Assembly: GCF_000337675.1 (NCBI RefSeq)
Contig: NZ_AOIB01000024.1
Location: 1 to 64,000 of the forward strand
Origin: Natronococcus amylolyticus DSM 10524
Lineage (GTDB): Archaea > Halobacteriota > Halobacteria > Halobacteriales > Natrialbaceae
Reading direction: 5' to 3'
DNA length: 64,000 nucleotides
Part shown: one piece after another, positions 1 to 11,736 of the stretch
How positions within the stretch are numbered: position 1 is the first letter of the stretch
Layout: each line of letters starts with the position of its first letter
Translations under genes and position numbers: made by a program
The notes under the pieces: model-generated
Databases searched by the model: none
Seen by the model: only the letters and a program-made list of their open reading frames with translations
Told to the model about the DNA's origin: nothing

Positions 1-19
1 AGATGTGTATAAGAGACAG
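1..19. other. Nextera/Tn5 mosaic-end adapter (artefact)
   Basis: The bases AGATGTGTATAAGAGACAG are identical to the 19-bp Tn5 mosaic end used in Nextera tagmentation libraries. Genomic sequence therefore begins at base 20. Translation through the adapter gives the artefactual starts MCIRDR or MYKRQ, which should not be read as protein N-termini. Confidence 0.97.
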
Positions 20-1550
20 GAACGAGGGCCATCACCTGAACGATCCCGAGGCCGTCGAACTCACCGCTCGAGAGATGCCCGATCGGATCCGCGAACTCGA
101 GGAGTGGGGAATGCCGTTCGACCGCACCGACGACGGGGAGATCAACCAGCGCTACTTCGGCGCCCAGTCGTACCGGCGCACCTGTTTCGTCGGCGACCGC
201 ACCGGTGAGGCGATGCTCGGGACGCTGATCGACCGAGCACAGGAACTCGAGATACCCTACCGGGAGAACGTGATGATCACGCGGCTGCTCTCGGACGGCC
301 GGCGGGTATCGGGAGCCGTCGGCTTCGATATGGAGACCGGTCGCGGTCTGCTCTTCCGGAGCGAGCACGTCGTGGTCGCCGCGGGCGGCTTTTCAGCCCT
401 GTACAACCGTCACTCCTCGCGGGACGACGAGAACAACGGCGATGCCCAGGCGCTTGCGCTCGAGGCCGGCGCGCGGCTGCTCGATGCCGAGTTCGTCCAG
501 TTCCACCCGACCGGGATGGTCGGCGAGCGCTACGGTGAGGAGTGGGACGGCCGCCTGGTGACCGAGGCGGTTCGCGGTGAGGGCGGTCGGCTCTACAATT
601 CGAAGGGCGAGCGCTTTATGAAACGGTACTCGCCCGACCAGATGGAGCTCGACGCCCGCGACGTCGTCGCCAGGGCGATCGCTCGGGAGGTCCGTGAGGG
701 ACGGGGAACCGAGAACGGCGGCGTCTATCTCGACATCTCTCATCGAGACGACGACTACGTTCGCGACCGACTCCCGTCGATGGTCGAGCGCTTCGAGTCA
801 CTGGGCGTCGACATCACCGAGGAGCCGATGGAGGTCGCGCCGACGGCCCACTACACGATGGGCGGCGTCGACATCGACTTCCAGACCGGCGAGACCGGCG
901 TCGGGGGGCTGTACGCCGTCGGCGAGGCCGTCGCGGGGGTCCACGGCGCGAACCGCCTCGGCGGAAACTCGCTGGCCGAAACCGTCGCGATCGGGAAGCT
1001 CGTCGGCGAACACGTCGCGAACGCGGTGACGCCGGACGACCGCGAGCCGACCGTCGAGGACGGACAGCGCGCACTCGCCGAGCGCGAGTTCCGCGCGCTC
1101 GAGACGCTCTCGGCCGCCGACGGCGAGCACACGCCGGAGGCGCTGCTCGAGGAACTCGGCGAGCTCCTGTGGGAGCACGCGGGGATCCTGCGCGACGAGG
1201 CGGGGCTCCGAGAGGGACTCGAACGGCTCGGCGAGCTGCGGGCGCGGACGGCCGACCTCCGGGTCGACGGCGACCGGACCTCGCGGTCGTTCGAGTACGC
1301 CGTCGACCTTTCAGTCAGTCTCACCGCCGCTGAGGTGTTGCTCCGGACGGCGCTCGAGCGAACCGAGTCCCGCGGTGCTCACTACCGAACCGACTACCCG
1401 GGGGCGGCGTCGGACTGGCAGGCGAACCTCGTCGTGTCGGTCGACGACGGCGGGTTCTCGATTGGTCGTCGCGGCGTCGGCGAGCCGAGCGAGTCGGTCC
1501 GGGAGGCACTCGAGGAGGGGTACGAACTCGACTACCACCACCTCGAGTGA
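20..1550 (+). CDS. SDH/fumarate reductase/L-aspartate oxidase-family flavoprotein, 5'-truncated
   Basis: This is the C-terminal part (about 510 codons) of an FAD-dependent flavoprotein. Visible family marks are FVQFHPTG, the EAVRGEGGRLYNSKGERF segment, RDVVARAI, AHYTMGGV and HGANRLGGNSLAE. The stretch YLDISHRDDDYVRDRLP followed by GVDITEEPMEVAP resembles L-aspartate oxidase (NadB) more than SdhA. The C-terminal helical domain ends near SRGAHYRTDYP. The N-terminal Rossmann dinucleotide site, roughly 100 residues, is missing because the contig starts inside the gene. The true complex II flavoprotein lies at 12989-14824, so this is a paralogue. No nadA or nadC follows it here, so NadB versus a fumarate-reductase-like role stays open. 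Residues encoded before base 21 come from adapter. Confidence 0.85.
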
Positions 1551-1637
1551 GCCTCCGTTGCCGTGAGGCCCGTGTCGACCTCGCGCAAGCGCGATACATA
1601 TCGGTTTAGGGTCCTGTACCTTCGCTGGACACACCAC

Positions 1638-2231
1638 ATGAGAGAAGAGGCTGAATCCGTCCTCCGTCAGGATCCCGTGATGGCGGAGATCGTCGAGCGA
1701 CACGATCCCTACGAGGAGCCGGACTGGACCGAGTACGAGCGACTCTGCATCTCGATCATCAACCAGCAGGTGTCGACCGCCAGCGCGGCGGCGATCCGCG
1801 AACGCGTGTTCGACGTGCTCGGCGGCGAGGTGACACCGGAGACCGTCCTGGCCGCCGACGAGGACGCGCTGTACGAGGCCGGGCTCTCACGAAGCAAGAT
1901 CGAGTACGTCCGCAACGCGGCCGAGGCCTTTCGGGCGAACGACTACACGCGATCCGGTCTGGCCGACCACACCAACGAGGAGGTGATCGACGTGCTCACC
2001 GAGATCAAGGGCATCGGCGACTGGACTGCTCGGATGTACCTCCTGTTCGTCCTCGAGCGCCCCGACATCCTCCCACTCGGCGATCTTGCGGTTCGCCGCG
2101 GGATCGAGAACCTGTACGCCGACGACGGCGAGGAACTCACCCGCGCGGAGATGCGCGAGATCGCCGAGACGTGGCGTCCACACCGTAGCGTCGCGACGCG
2201 GTACATCTGGGCGGAGTACGAGGCGGAGTAG
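1638..2231 (+). CDS. DNA-3-methyladenine glycosylase-type (HhH-GPD) protein
   Basis: A 197-residue base-excision repair enzyme of the AlkA/HhH-GPD superfamily, expected to remove alkylated purines from DNA. The N-terminal half carries LCISIINQQVSTASA, the usual (I/L)xQQxS segment of the fold. A helix-hairpin-helix EIKGIGDWTA lies near residue 115 and is followed by LPLGDLAVRRGI, whose Asp matches the catalytic aspartate of AlkA. The protein ends in WRPHRSVATRYIW, typical of the family. There is no Fe-S cysteine cluster, so it is not Nth- or MutY-like. I chose the ATG at 1638 because the 25 codons before it do not resemble the family. Its position after the truncated flavoprotein gene suggests an independent unit. 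Confidence 0.9.
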   Translation: MREEAESVLRQDPVMAEIVERHDPYEEPDWTEYERLCISIINQQVSTASAAAIRERVFDVLGGEVTPETVLAADEDALYEAGLSRSKIEYVRNAAEAFRANDYTRSGLADHTNEEVIDVLTEIKGIGDWTARMYLLFVLERPDILPLGDLAVRRGIENLYADDGEELTRAEMREIAETWRPHRSVATRYIWAEYEAE

Positions 2232-2278
2232 CAGGCGCCGGCAACGGTCTGAAGCGGTAGCCGGTCGCGAACGTCGGT

Positions 2279-3460
2279 ATGAGAGACGATACGCCCCCCA
2301 GCGAGTCCGATCGACGCCGAATAACGACCGACCCCGAGCGGATCCGGGAGTGGGCCGAGGCCCGCAACGCCGTTCCCGTAACGGTTCACGCCGACGAGGG
2401 GAGCGGCTACTCGTTCGCCCGTCGAGACGACCTCGGCGCGGACCGCGAAACCTACACCTGGGAGGAGTTCCTCGAGCGGTTCGGAGACGAGGATCTGGTC
2501 TTCGTCTACCGCGGCGACGAGCCGACGGGCGAGGGGCTGGGCGAGTTCGATCTCGTCGACCGCGAGACGGCGCTCGAGCGGGCCGCACGCGATCGGAGCG
2601 ACCTCGAGGACGAACTTCGGCGAGAGGGGACGGTGACGACCGAAGTCCGCGCTCGCGAAGGTGCCGAGACGCGGAGCGTCGAGCGCGACGCGCTCGAGAG
2701 CGAGGTCGTCGACACCGAGATCGTCGACCGGGAGCTCGTCGGCTCCGAGCTGTTGGATCGAACGGTCGTCGACACCGAGTTCGTCGGCGACGACGTCGTC
2801 GAGGTGACGGCAGATGAATCCCGGCTCGAGACGATCGAGGAGGTCGAACGGTACACCGTCGAGAGCCGCGTGGCCGACGGTGACGGCGAGCGCGACGACG
2901 CACAGATTGACGGGACCGTCCTACTCGAGGCCGTCCGCCGAGCGATCCTCGACGGCGACGTCCTGAGTTCGGAGGCTAGCGTCGACGAGATCGTCGACCG
3001 AAAGCTTCTCCGAAGCGAGCACATGGCGGGTCCCCTCGTTCGGAGCGAGCTGTTCGAGCATCGAACTGCCGAGGAACGGGTCGACGAGCGGATCCGACGG
3101 CGCTTTGCGCTCGAGGACACCGAGCTACTCGACTCCGCAGTCGTCGACAGCGACGTCCTCGAGGGGGAGTTTGTCGACGCCGCAGAGTACGAGGCGACGG
3201 CTGCCGACGGCGTGGCCGAACTCTCCGAGGACGACCGGGGGAAGGATGTCGTCGACGAGCGCGGCGAGCAGGTCGGGATCGTCACCGACGTCGAAGGTGG
3301 GGTCGCGTACGTCGATCCCGAGCCAGGACTGACCGATCGGCTCAAGGCGAAACTGAACTGGCTCGAGCGCGACGACGACGACCGCCCGCTCGAGCGGGGG
3401 CAGCTCGACGAAATTACCGACGACGAACTGGTCGTTCGCCGCGGGCTCGAGAACGAGTAG
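2279..3460 (+). CDS. Pentad-repeat protein with C-terminal PRC-barrel-like domain, unknown function
   Basis: A 393-residue, very acidic protein with no signal peptide or membrane span. Residues 14-78 (from RITTDPERIREWAEARN to WEEFLERFGDEDLVFVYRG) resemble a small domain that I recall as a stand-alone protein in other prokaryotes; I cannot verify a family name. The middle holds three blocks of tandem five-residue units, approximately x-E-[VILF]-[VL]-[DG], at residues 141-175 (seven units), 236-260 (five) and 281-305 (five). Residues 318-390 (GKDVVDERGEQVGIVTDVEGG onward) look like a PRC barrel. The repeats recall pentapeptide-repeat proteins, with Glu where Asp/Asn is usual. It is convergent with katG; no function can be assigned. 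Confidence 0.75.
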   Translation: MRDDTPPSESDRRRITTDPERIREWAEARNAVPVTVHADEGSGYSFARRDDLGADRETYTWEEFLERFGDEDLVFVYRGDEPTGEGLGEFDLVDRETALERAARDRSDLEDELRREGTVTTEVRAREGAETRSVERDALESEVVDTEIVDRELVGSELLDRTVVDTEFVGDDVVEVTADESRLETIEEVERYTVESRVADGDGERDDAQIDGTVLLEAVRRAILDGDVLSSEASVDEIVDRKLLRSEHMAGPLVRSELFEHRTAEERVDERIRRRFALEDTELLDSAVVDSDVLEGEFVDAAEYEATAADGVAELSEDDRGKDVVDERGEQVGIVTDVEGGVAYVDPEPGLTDRLKAKLNWLERDDDDRPLERGQLDEITDDELVVRRGLENE

Positions 3461-3482
3461 TCGAGCGGTTCGTTGGGTCGGC

Positions 3483-3488
3483 AAAAAA
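3483..3488 (-). terminator. T-tract terminator behind katG
   Basis: Six consecutive T on the minus strand lie 27-32 nt past the katG stop codon. Archaeal transcription ends at such T-runs, and the site separates two convergent genes. Confidence 0.5.
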
Positions 3489-3514
3489 GGCGAATCGAGT
3501 CGGTTGTCGGGTGA

Positions 3515-6040
<2,526 letters not shown>

Positions 6041-7384
6041 CTACTCCTCTTCTTCCGGCTTGTCGGCCGCGTCACGGTCGATCCGCCGGCTGACGTCGAC
6101 CTGGTAGTTCTCGAGGATGTCCCGGCCCAGCAGGACGGGGTAGTCCATGTGGCTGCGGTCCTCGACGCTCGCGGTGACGGTGTGCTGATTGCCGCCGACG
6201 CCGACGACAACGTCGACGACGGGTCGGCTCTTGGACGTCTTGCTGCTACCGGACTTGACCCGTGTGATCGACTTGATCGGCCCGGCGCCGATGTCGGCCG
6301 CGAGCGAGGTGTCGATGCTGGTTCGGGTCGCGCCGGTGTCGGACTTCGCGAGCACCGTCTTCGAGCCGCTGGTTCCCGACAGGACGACCTCCTCGGTGTA
6401 GCCGATCACCGCGGACTCCCTGCCGAACGTCGACGCCTCGGGCGGCTTGGCCGAGGGCTGGGAGTCGTCGAGCACCGCCGAGAGCTCCCTGACCCGTCCG
6501 TCGTCGACCTCGCCGCCGGCGCGTTCGATCGCGAGCTTGGCGATGTAGGGTGCGGGACTGACCTGGGTCGCCTCGTACAGCCCCTTGAACCCGGCCGTCG
6601 GGTTGACCTCGAGGACGAACCAGCCCTCGTCGCCCTCGACGAGGTCGACGCCGGCGTAGTCGAGGCCGATAGCGTCGCTGGCACGTCTGGCCATGTCGCG
6701 GGCCTCCTCGGGGAGGTCGTCGGTCGCGTTCTCGACGGCGCCGCCGAGGGCGACGTTCGTACGCCAGTCGTTGTCGGGAGCGTAGCGGTACATCGCGCCG
6801 ATGATCTCGCCGCCGACGACGTAGACCCGGACGTCGCGGTGGCGTTCGTCCTCGCGATCGATGAGTTCCTGCAGGAAGGCGTAGCGGTTGCCGACCTTCG
6901 CGTTGATCGGGTCGTCGCGGCCGACCTTCCAGGTCCCGCCGCCGTGGGTGCCGATCGCCGTCTTGTAGACGGCTTCCTCGCCGTACCGGGATCGGACCTC
7001 GTTGAGCTTTTCGTTGCCCAGCGCGAGGGTCACGTCCGGAACTCGGACGTCGTCGGCCGCGAGCGTCGTCGCGGTCGACATCTTGTGGATCGCCGTCAGC
7101 ACCGACTGGGGACCGTTGAGCATCGGAACCAGTCCCGAGAGGGCGCTCGCCAACCCGAGTTCCTCGCAGGGCTGTTCGGTGTTCGACAGCAGCATCCGGT
7201 TGGCGATCACGTCGACCGACGGCTCGAGCGTGGCGCTCCCGTCGGCGACGCTGATCGCGGTGTTCTCCGTGCGAAGCCACTCGGTGTCGTGGCCCAGCTC
7301 CTCGGTCGCGTTGAGTATCGCTTTGGTCTCCTTGCTGGTGTGCAGGCTCAGTACGCCGACAGTGACGGGATCGGAAACGGTCAT
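6041..7384 (-). CDS. RimK-like ATP-grasp ligase fused to retropepsin-like aspartyl protease domain
   Basis: A 447-residue two-domain protein. Residues 1-295 form a RimK-type ATP-grasp amino-acid ligase: KTAIGTHGGGTWKV (141-154) is the ATP-binding lobe and FVLEVNPTAGFKG (256-268) carries the metal-binding Glu and Asn. Residues 325-435 are a retropepsin-like domain with the active-site loop AKSDTGATRTSI, in which Asp349 is the presumed catalytic residue, and a distal YPVLLGRDIL hairpin. Bacterial rimK operons often encode such a protease-like partner (RimB/ATP-dependent zinc protease family) separately; here it is one chain. ATG 7384 is preferred over an upstream ATG at 7420 because a TATA-like element lies between them. 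The substrate is unknown; glutamylation or cofactor tailing are possibilities. Confidence 0.9.
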   Translation of the reverse strand: MTVSDPVTVGVLSLHTSKETKAILNATEELGHDTEWLRTENTAISVADGSATLEPSVDVIANRMLLSNTEQPCEELGLASALSGLVPMLNGPQSVLTAIHKMSTATTLAADDVRVPDVTLALGNEKLNEVRSRYGEEAVYKTAIGTHGGGTWKVGRDDPINAKVGNRYAFLQELIDREDERHRDVRVYVVGGEIIGAMYRYAPDNDWRTNVALGGAVENATDDLPEEARDMARRASDAIGLDYAGVDLVEGDEGWFVLEVNPTAGFKGLYEATQVSPAPYIAKLAIERAGGEVDDGRVRELSAVLDDSQPSAKPPEASTFGRESAVIGYTEEVVLSGTSGSKTVLAKSDTGATRTSIDTSLAADIGAGPIKSITRVKSGSSKTSKSRPVVDVVVGVGGNQHTVTASVEDRSHMDYPVLLGRDILENYQVDVSRRIDRDAADKPEEEE

Positions 7385-7403
7385 ACAGTATAGAGACGAA
7401 CGG

Positions 7404-7412
7404 TATTGATAA
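7404..7412 (-). promoter_or_regulatory. TATA-like element of the RimK-type gene
   Basis: CTTATCAAT on the minus strand is 20-28 nt upstream of ATG 7384, which supports that start and a leaderless message. Confidence 0.4.
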
Positions 7413-7455
7413 GCGTTCATGAGCGATGGCAAGCCATCGAACGATGCTCGTTCCG

Positions 7456-8925
7456 CTACGTGATAACCGATCGAACTTCCTGGACGTCGATCATCCCCGC
7501 CGTCACTGCGAGCACCCACCAGATGGCGACGCCGAGTCCGATCGCGACGAACAGCATGATGAGGTTCGAGATCAGCGGCGTCACGAGCAATACGGCAATG
7601 GCCATCACGCCCGTGATCGCACAGATCCGACCAAGGGTCCGTGCGAGGGACTCGAGCCGCAGTGAGAGCTCGCTGTGGACGATATAGAGGTTGACCGCGA
7701 CGTAGACGGTGTGAGTCGCGACGGTCGCCGCGGCGGCGCCGACGACCCCGAAGGTGGGGATGAGGACGAGGTTGAGCCCAAAGTTCGCCACCGACGTCGT
7801 CCCCTTGGCAATCGCGCGCGAGCGGGCCCGGCCGAGGTAATCCAGGCTGTCGCTGGTCAGGTTCGTGATCGCCTGTAGGATGATGAAGCCCGCGAGGATC
7901 TGCAGGACCGGGACCGCACCGGCGTAGTCGGCGCCAAACACCATCGTCACGAACGGGTCCGCGACGATGACGAGCCCGACCGTCGCCGGAACGTACAACA
8001 GGAGGACGTTCGTCAGCGACGTCTCGTAGATCCGACGCGCGCTCTCGAGCTGGCCGGTCGCCTTCTGTTCGCCGAAGTTCGGCGAGATCGTGAACCCGAG
8101 CGACTCGGCCGGTGCGAGCAGGAAGTCGGCGATCTGCTTGCCCAGCTGGTAGAACGCGACGGCGGCGGGCGTCAGGAAGATCCCGACGAGGACGACGTCG
8201 ATACGCTTGTCGATCACGTTCGCGCTCCGGGTCGCGGTCAGCGGAACGCTGTACTCGGCGAGGCGACGAGCGAGCCCGGGCTCGTACTCCTCGGCGGGCT
8301 CGTACCGGGTGTAGTACTCGAGGTACAGGATCGTCAGCCCGACCGCGGCCGAGAGCGCGTAGCCGACGATGTAGCCGAACAGCGCGCCGAGCGCGCCCAT
8401 TCCGAGCACGACGAACGCGACCGCGAAGAGCAGTCGCGCGGCGCCGCTGATCGCCTGGATCGCGGCGCTGTAGCCGAGGCGGTTGAACCCCTGTAAGGCG
8501 ATCTGGGAGCTGGTACTGAACGAGAAGGCGACGATGTACAGCGCTCCGGCGGCGAGGAAGGGGGCGGCACCGGGATCCCCGAGCGCGGCCGCGAGCCACT
8601 CGTGGCCGACCAGCAGGGCGGTCGTGACGACCGCGAGCAGACCGAGCTTCAGCGCCAGCGTCGTCCGGATCAGGTGCGGGATCTGCCCCGGATCACGCTC
8701 GCTGTACTCCGAGAAGTACCGCGCGGCCGACTTCCCGAGCCCGAGATCCGCGACCAGCTGGATCACTGCCAGCACGCCGATCGCCCAGTACAGCGCCCCG
8801 TAGCCGTCGGGGTCGAGGAGAAAGCGCGCCAGCACGAGCATCAGCAGCGCGCTCGAGATCATGTATATCGCCCGCGCGACCAGCGTCGCCTTGAACCCGC
8901 GAACGATGTGGTCCTGCCTGTTCAT
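7456..8925 (-). CDS. Polysaccharide/oligosaccharide flippase (MATE/MVF superfamily)
   Basis: A 489-residue polytopic membrane protein with about 12-14 predicted spans and no cleavable signal. The opening FKATLVARAIYMISSALLML followed by ARFLLDPDGYGAL is the standard start of Wzx-like lipid-linked oligosaccharide flippases. The mid-protein stretch FTISPNFGEQKATGQL and the long C-terminal hydrophobic half also fit. Such proteins move dolichol-linked glycans across the archaeal membrane for S-layer N-glycosylation or exopolysaccharide. No glycosyltransferase gene flanks it here, so its substrate cannot be read from context. It precedes the RimK-like gene on the same strand with a 71-nt gap. Confidence 0.88.
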   Translation of the reverse strand: MNRQDHIVRGFKATLVARAIYMISSALLMLVLARFLLDPDGYGALYWAIGVLAVIQLVADLGLGKSAARYFSEYSERDPGQIPHLIRTTLALKLGLLAVVTTALLVGHEWLAAALGDPGAAPFLAAGALYIVAFSFSTSSQIALQGFNRLGYSAAIQAISGAARLLFAVAFVVLGMGALGALFGYIVGYALSAAVGLTILYLEYYTRYEPAEEYEPGLARRLAEYSVPLTATRSANVIDKRIDVVLVGIFLTPAAVAFYQLGKQIADFLLAPAESLGFTISPNFGEQKATGQLESARRIYETSLTNVLLLYVPATVGLVIVADPFVTMVFGADYAGAVPVLQILAGFIILQAITNLTSDSLDYLGRARSRAIAKGTTSVANFGLNLVLIPTFGVVGAAAATVATHTVYVAVNLYIVHSELSLRLESLARTLGRICAITGVMAIAVLLVTPLISNLIMLFVAIGLGVAIWWVLAVTAGMIDVQEVRSVIT

Positions 8926-9195
8926 GCGTCGTGACCGTCGCGATCGCCGAACGCCGGGCTACGGCGTCGGGAGCGGAACCGCGACTCGTCGGATACGTCC
9001 AGCGAGGAAGGGATTGTAATGCAGGGACAACTTCCGGAAGGCGGCGACAACTTCGCGAGCGGAATCGACGCCGACAATCCATGACCGTGGCTCCGGCAGG
9101 TAGGGACGGCCTACTCGAGTGTATGTGGCTCTCTCGGTGTTCGAACGGATCGAAACCGGGTCGAATCGACGCTCCAAAAGAACCGCGTCGGTTCG

Positions 9196-9948
9196 TTACA
9201 GGTACGAGGAGTCCCAGCGAGTCGGCTTGCGACGGTTGCCACAGGCGTTACACTCGATGCGGCCCATCGTGTCCATCGCGTTGTCGATCGAATCGCAGTT
9301 GCCACAGAGCCAGCCGTATCGGTCGGACTGGTCCTCGCTCTCGTAGGCGCCGTAGAACGGCGCCTTCGAACCCCGATCGGCGTCGCCGTAGCTGACGTAC
9401 ACCGTCTTGTCGTCGACCTCGAGTTCGTCGATGGCGGTCCACTCGTCGCCGCTCTCGATCTCGTTTTCGACGTAGATGTTCTCGGTGAACGTCTCCTCGC
9501 CGATCTCGACCTCGCGCTGGTCGGCCTGTTCGAAGCCGTGGTCCGCGTAGAACGTGTTGCCGCCCTCGTTGTCTTCGAGGACGAAACACTGGACCTGGTC
9601 GGCGCCGTCATCGAGGAGCTTCTCGCGGGTGCGAACGAGCAGCCGAACGCCGATCCCGTCGCCGCGGGCGTCGGGGTCGATGTGGAGCCACAGTAGCTGA
9701 CCGTTGCTGTACTGCTGGCCGACCAGTTCGCTGTGGGAGAAGCCGATGACCTCGCCGTCGCGTTCGATAACCAGGATCAGCGAGTGATCGTCGGCGATAT
9801 CGTCGGCGAATCCCTCGCCGTACCACTGCTCGATGGCGCTGTCGATCGTCTCCTCTCCGAGAAAGTCCGTGTAGGTCGACGAGAGCGAGTCGTGGGCGAT
9901 CGAACGGATCGTGTCGGCGTCGGCGTCGGTCGCTTCGCGAATCTCCAT
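9196..9948 (-). CDS. GNAT N-acetyltransferase with C-terminal zinc ribbon
   Basis: A 250-residue cytoplasmic protein. Residues 1-155 are a GNAT acyl-CoA transferase domain: it begins MEIREATDADADTIRSIAHD, the acetyl-CoA loop is DPDARGDGIGVRLL, and FYADHGFEQ gives the late motif B. Residues 156-205 form an extra beta-rich segment. The C-terminus is a zinc ribbon with CGNC and, 20 residues later, CNAC. The fusion suggests a protein or RNA substrate, but that is inference. I start at ATG 9948 because it begins directly with the GNAT fold; an upstream in-frame ATG adds five residues. The 270 bases between this gene and the flippase hold nothing recognisable. Confidence 0.85.
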   Translation of the reverse strand: MEIREATDADADTIRSIAHDSLSSTYTDFLGEETIDSAIEQWYGEGFADDIADDHSLILVIERDGEVIGFSHSELVGQQYSNGQLLWLHIDPDARGDGIGVRLLVRTREKLLDDGADQVQCFVLEDNEGGNTFYADHGFEQADQREVEIGEETFTENIYVENEIESGDEWTAIDELEVDDKTVYVSYGDADRGSKAPFYGAYESEDQSDRYGWLCGNCDSIDNAMDTMGRIECNACGNRRKPTRWDSSYL

Positions 9949-10108
9949 GCGCGTACCGTACAAGTCGGGGATACAAAATCTATGCCCTGAATTTCAACTG
10001 CCTTACGCTACCTGGACGGCCGGGCCGGACGAGTGACTCCGAGCACGCCGTGGCGCGGTCCCGGGACGGCAAACAAAGATTCAGGAGGGTTCCGGCCCAG
10101 GGGCAACT

Positions 10109-11206
10109 ATGAGCGGTAACGACGCGGCCGACGACTCGAGCGGGTCGTCTGACTCGCCGCCGATCGACGACGACGTCTTCACCTACGACGGCGGTCGGGT
10201 CGATCCCGGCGAGTCGGCGAACATCCGGTACGGCATCAGCGAAACCTACCTCGGCGATCCCGTTCGGATCCCCGTCACGATCATCAACGGGGAGCGGTCG
10301 GGGCCGACGATGTTTCTCTCGGCGGCCGCACACGGGGACGAACTCAACGGGATCGAGGTCGTCCGCGAGGTGGCCCACGACTGGGACCACTCCGACCTCC
10401 ACGGAACGCTGGTCTGTCTCCCCGTGATGAACGTGCCCGGATTCCTGGCCCAGGAGCGGTACCTGCCGATCTACGATCGGGACCTCAACCGATCGTTCCC
10501 CGGGCGGGAGGGGTCGACCAGCGCGAGGCGGATGGCCCACCGGATCTTCACGAACTTCATCGAACCCTGTGACCTGGGGATCGACTTTCACACCTCGACG
10601 CGGGGGCGGACGAACATGCTCCACGCCCGGGCGAACATGGGCGACTCCGGCGCCGCCCGGGTCGCGAGCGCGTTCAGCTCCCACGTCATCATCGCGGGTC
10701 AGGGGCCGTCCGGGACCCTGCGCCGCGAGGCGACCGACGCCGGCGTTCCGACCGTCACGATCGAGATGGGCGAGGCCCACCGGTTCCAGCGACGGTTGAT
10801 CGACCGCGCGCTCACCGGCGTCGCCAGCGTGTTCGCGGAGTTCGGTCTCCATCCGGGTGCGGCCGTCCACTGGCCGGGCTGGCGCACCGTCATCGACAGC
10901 GACGACGAAAAGACCTGGCTCCGGGCCGACGCCGGCGGGATCGTCGACATGAAACACGGCCGGGGCTCGCTCGTCGAGGAGGGCGACGTGATCTGTACCA
11001 TCACGAACCCGTTCAAGGAAAAAGAGGACATCGTCACCGTCGAGGCCCCGTTTACGGGGTTGATCGTCGGCGTCCTCGAGAACCCCGTCGTCTACCCGGG
11101 GAACCCGCTCTGTCACCTGGTCGGCCTCGAGTCCGACACCCGAACGGCCCTGGAGAACGACCGGACAGGATCCAGAACCGGCCCGCAGTCCCAGCTCCCG
11201 ATGTGA
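10109..11206 (+). CDS. Succinylglutamate desuccinylase/aspartoacylase-family zinc hydrolase
   Basis: A 365-residue member of the M14-like AstE/AspA family, which hydrolyses N-acyl amino acids with a single zinc. Ligands are visible in SAAAHGDELNGIE (His and Glu), and the third His is in LGIDFHTSTRGR. TIEMGEAHRF supplies the catalytic glutamate. The last 100 residues form the biotin-lipoyl-like barrel common in this subfamily (GIVDMKHGRGSLVEEGDVI onward). The first 20 residues are an acidic Ser-rich lead. It stands alone between divergent and parallel neighbours. In haloarchaea this family is widespread and of unproven substrate, so I give no specific name. Confidence 0.9.
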   Translation: MSGNDAADDSSGSSDSPPIDDDVFTYDGGRVDPGESANIRYGISETYLGDPVRIPVTIINGERSGPTMFLSAAAHGDELNGIEVVREVAHDWDHSDLHGTLVCLPVMNVPGFLAQERYLPIYDRDLNRSFPGREGSTSARRMAHRIFTNFIEPCDLGIDFHTSTRGRTNMLHARANMGDSGAARVASAFSSHVIIAGQGPSGTLRREATDAGVPTVTIEMGEAHRFQRRLIDRALTGVASVFAEFGLHPGAAVHWPGWRTVIDSDDEKTWLRADAGGIVDMKHGRGSLVEEGDVICTITNPFKEKEDIVTVEAPFTGLIVGVLENPVVYPGNPLCHLVGLESDTRTALENDRTGSRTGPQSQLPM

Positions 11207-11307
11207 GCCGTCGCTGACCACGGTTCGGGACCGGAGTATGGAACCCGGTAAACCAGCCGATAAAGGTAACTTCTATACGCACACGGTCAAACGGTCCACA
11301 CGAGCGT

Positions 11308-11736
11308 ATGAGTCAGTCTTACAATCGCGGTCTCATCGAGGACTTCGGTCGCTGGAAGGAGTTCTCGGCCGGAATGTGGGCGTGGATCTTCCACAAGTTC
11401 ACCGGGTGGATGCTGATCGGCTACCTGTTTACCCACATCGCCGTGCTGAGTACGGCCATCGGTGCGGCGGCCGGCGACCCGGCGGCGATCCAACAGGAAA
11501 CGGACGTGTACACGACGACGATTCAGGGTCTCGAGTCGCTGTTCATCATCCGCGTACTCGAGGTCGGACTGCTGGCGGTCGCCGTCTTTCACATCCTGAA
11601 CGGGCTTCGGCTGTTGATGGTCGACCTCGGCGTCGGCCTCTCGGCCCAGGACAAGAGTTTCTACGCCTCGCTGGTGCTGACCGGTATCATCACCATCGCG
11701 AGCGTGCCGACGTTCATGGACGGGGTGACGATCTGA
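11308..11736 (+). CDS. sdhC: Succinate dehydrogenase cytochrome b subunit SdhC
   Basis: A 142-residue membrane anchor of complex II. It begins [20 protein letters not shown] and has three hydrophobic spans near residues 35-55, 75-100 and 115-137. Candidate haem or quinone-site histidines are in [14 protein letters not shown] and FHILNGLR. It opens a four-gene operon, and its stop overlaps the sdhD start (TGATG). The complex oxidises succinate to fumarate and passes electrons to menaquinone. A possible TATA region (GATAAAGG) lies about 45 nt before the ATG. Confidence 0.93.
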   Translation: MSQSYNRGLIEDFGRWKEFSAGMWAWIFHKFTGWMLIGYLFTHIAVLSTAIGAAAGDPAAIQQETDVYTTTIQGLESLFIIRVLEVGLLAVAVFHILNGLRLLMVDLGVGLSAQDKSFYASLVLTGIITIASVPTFMDGVTI

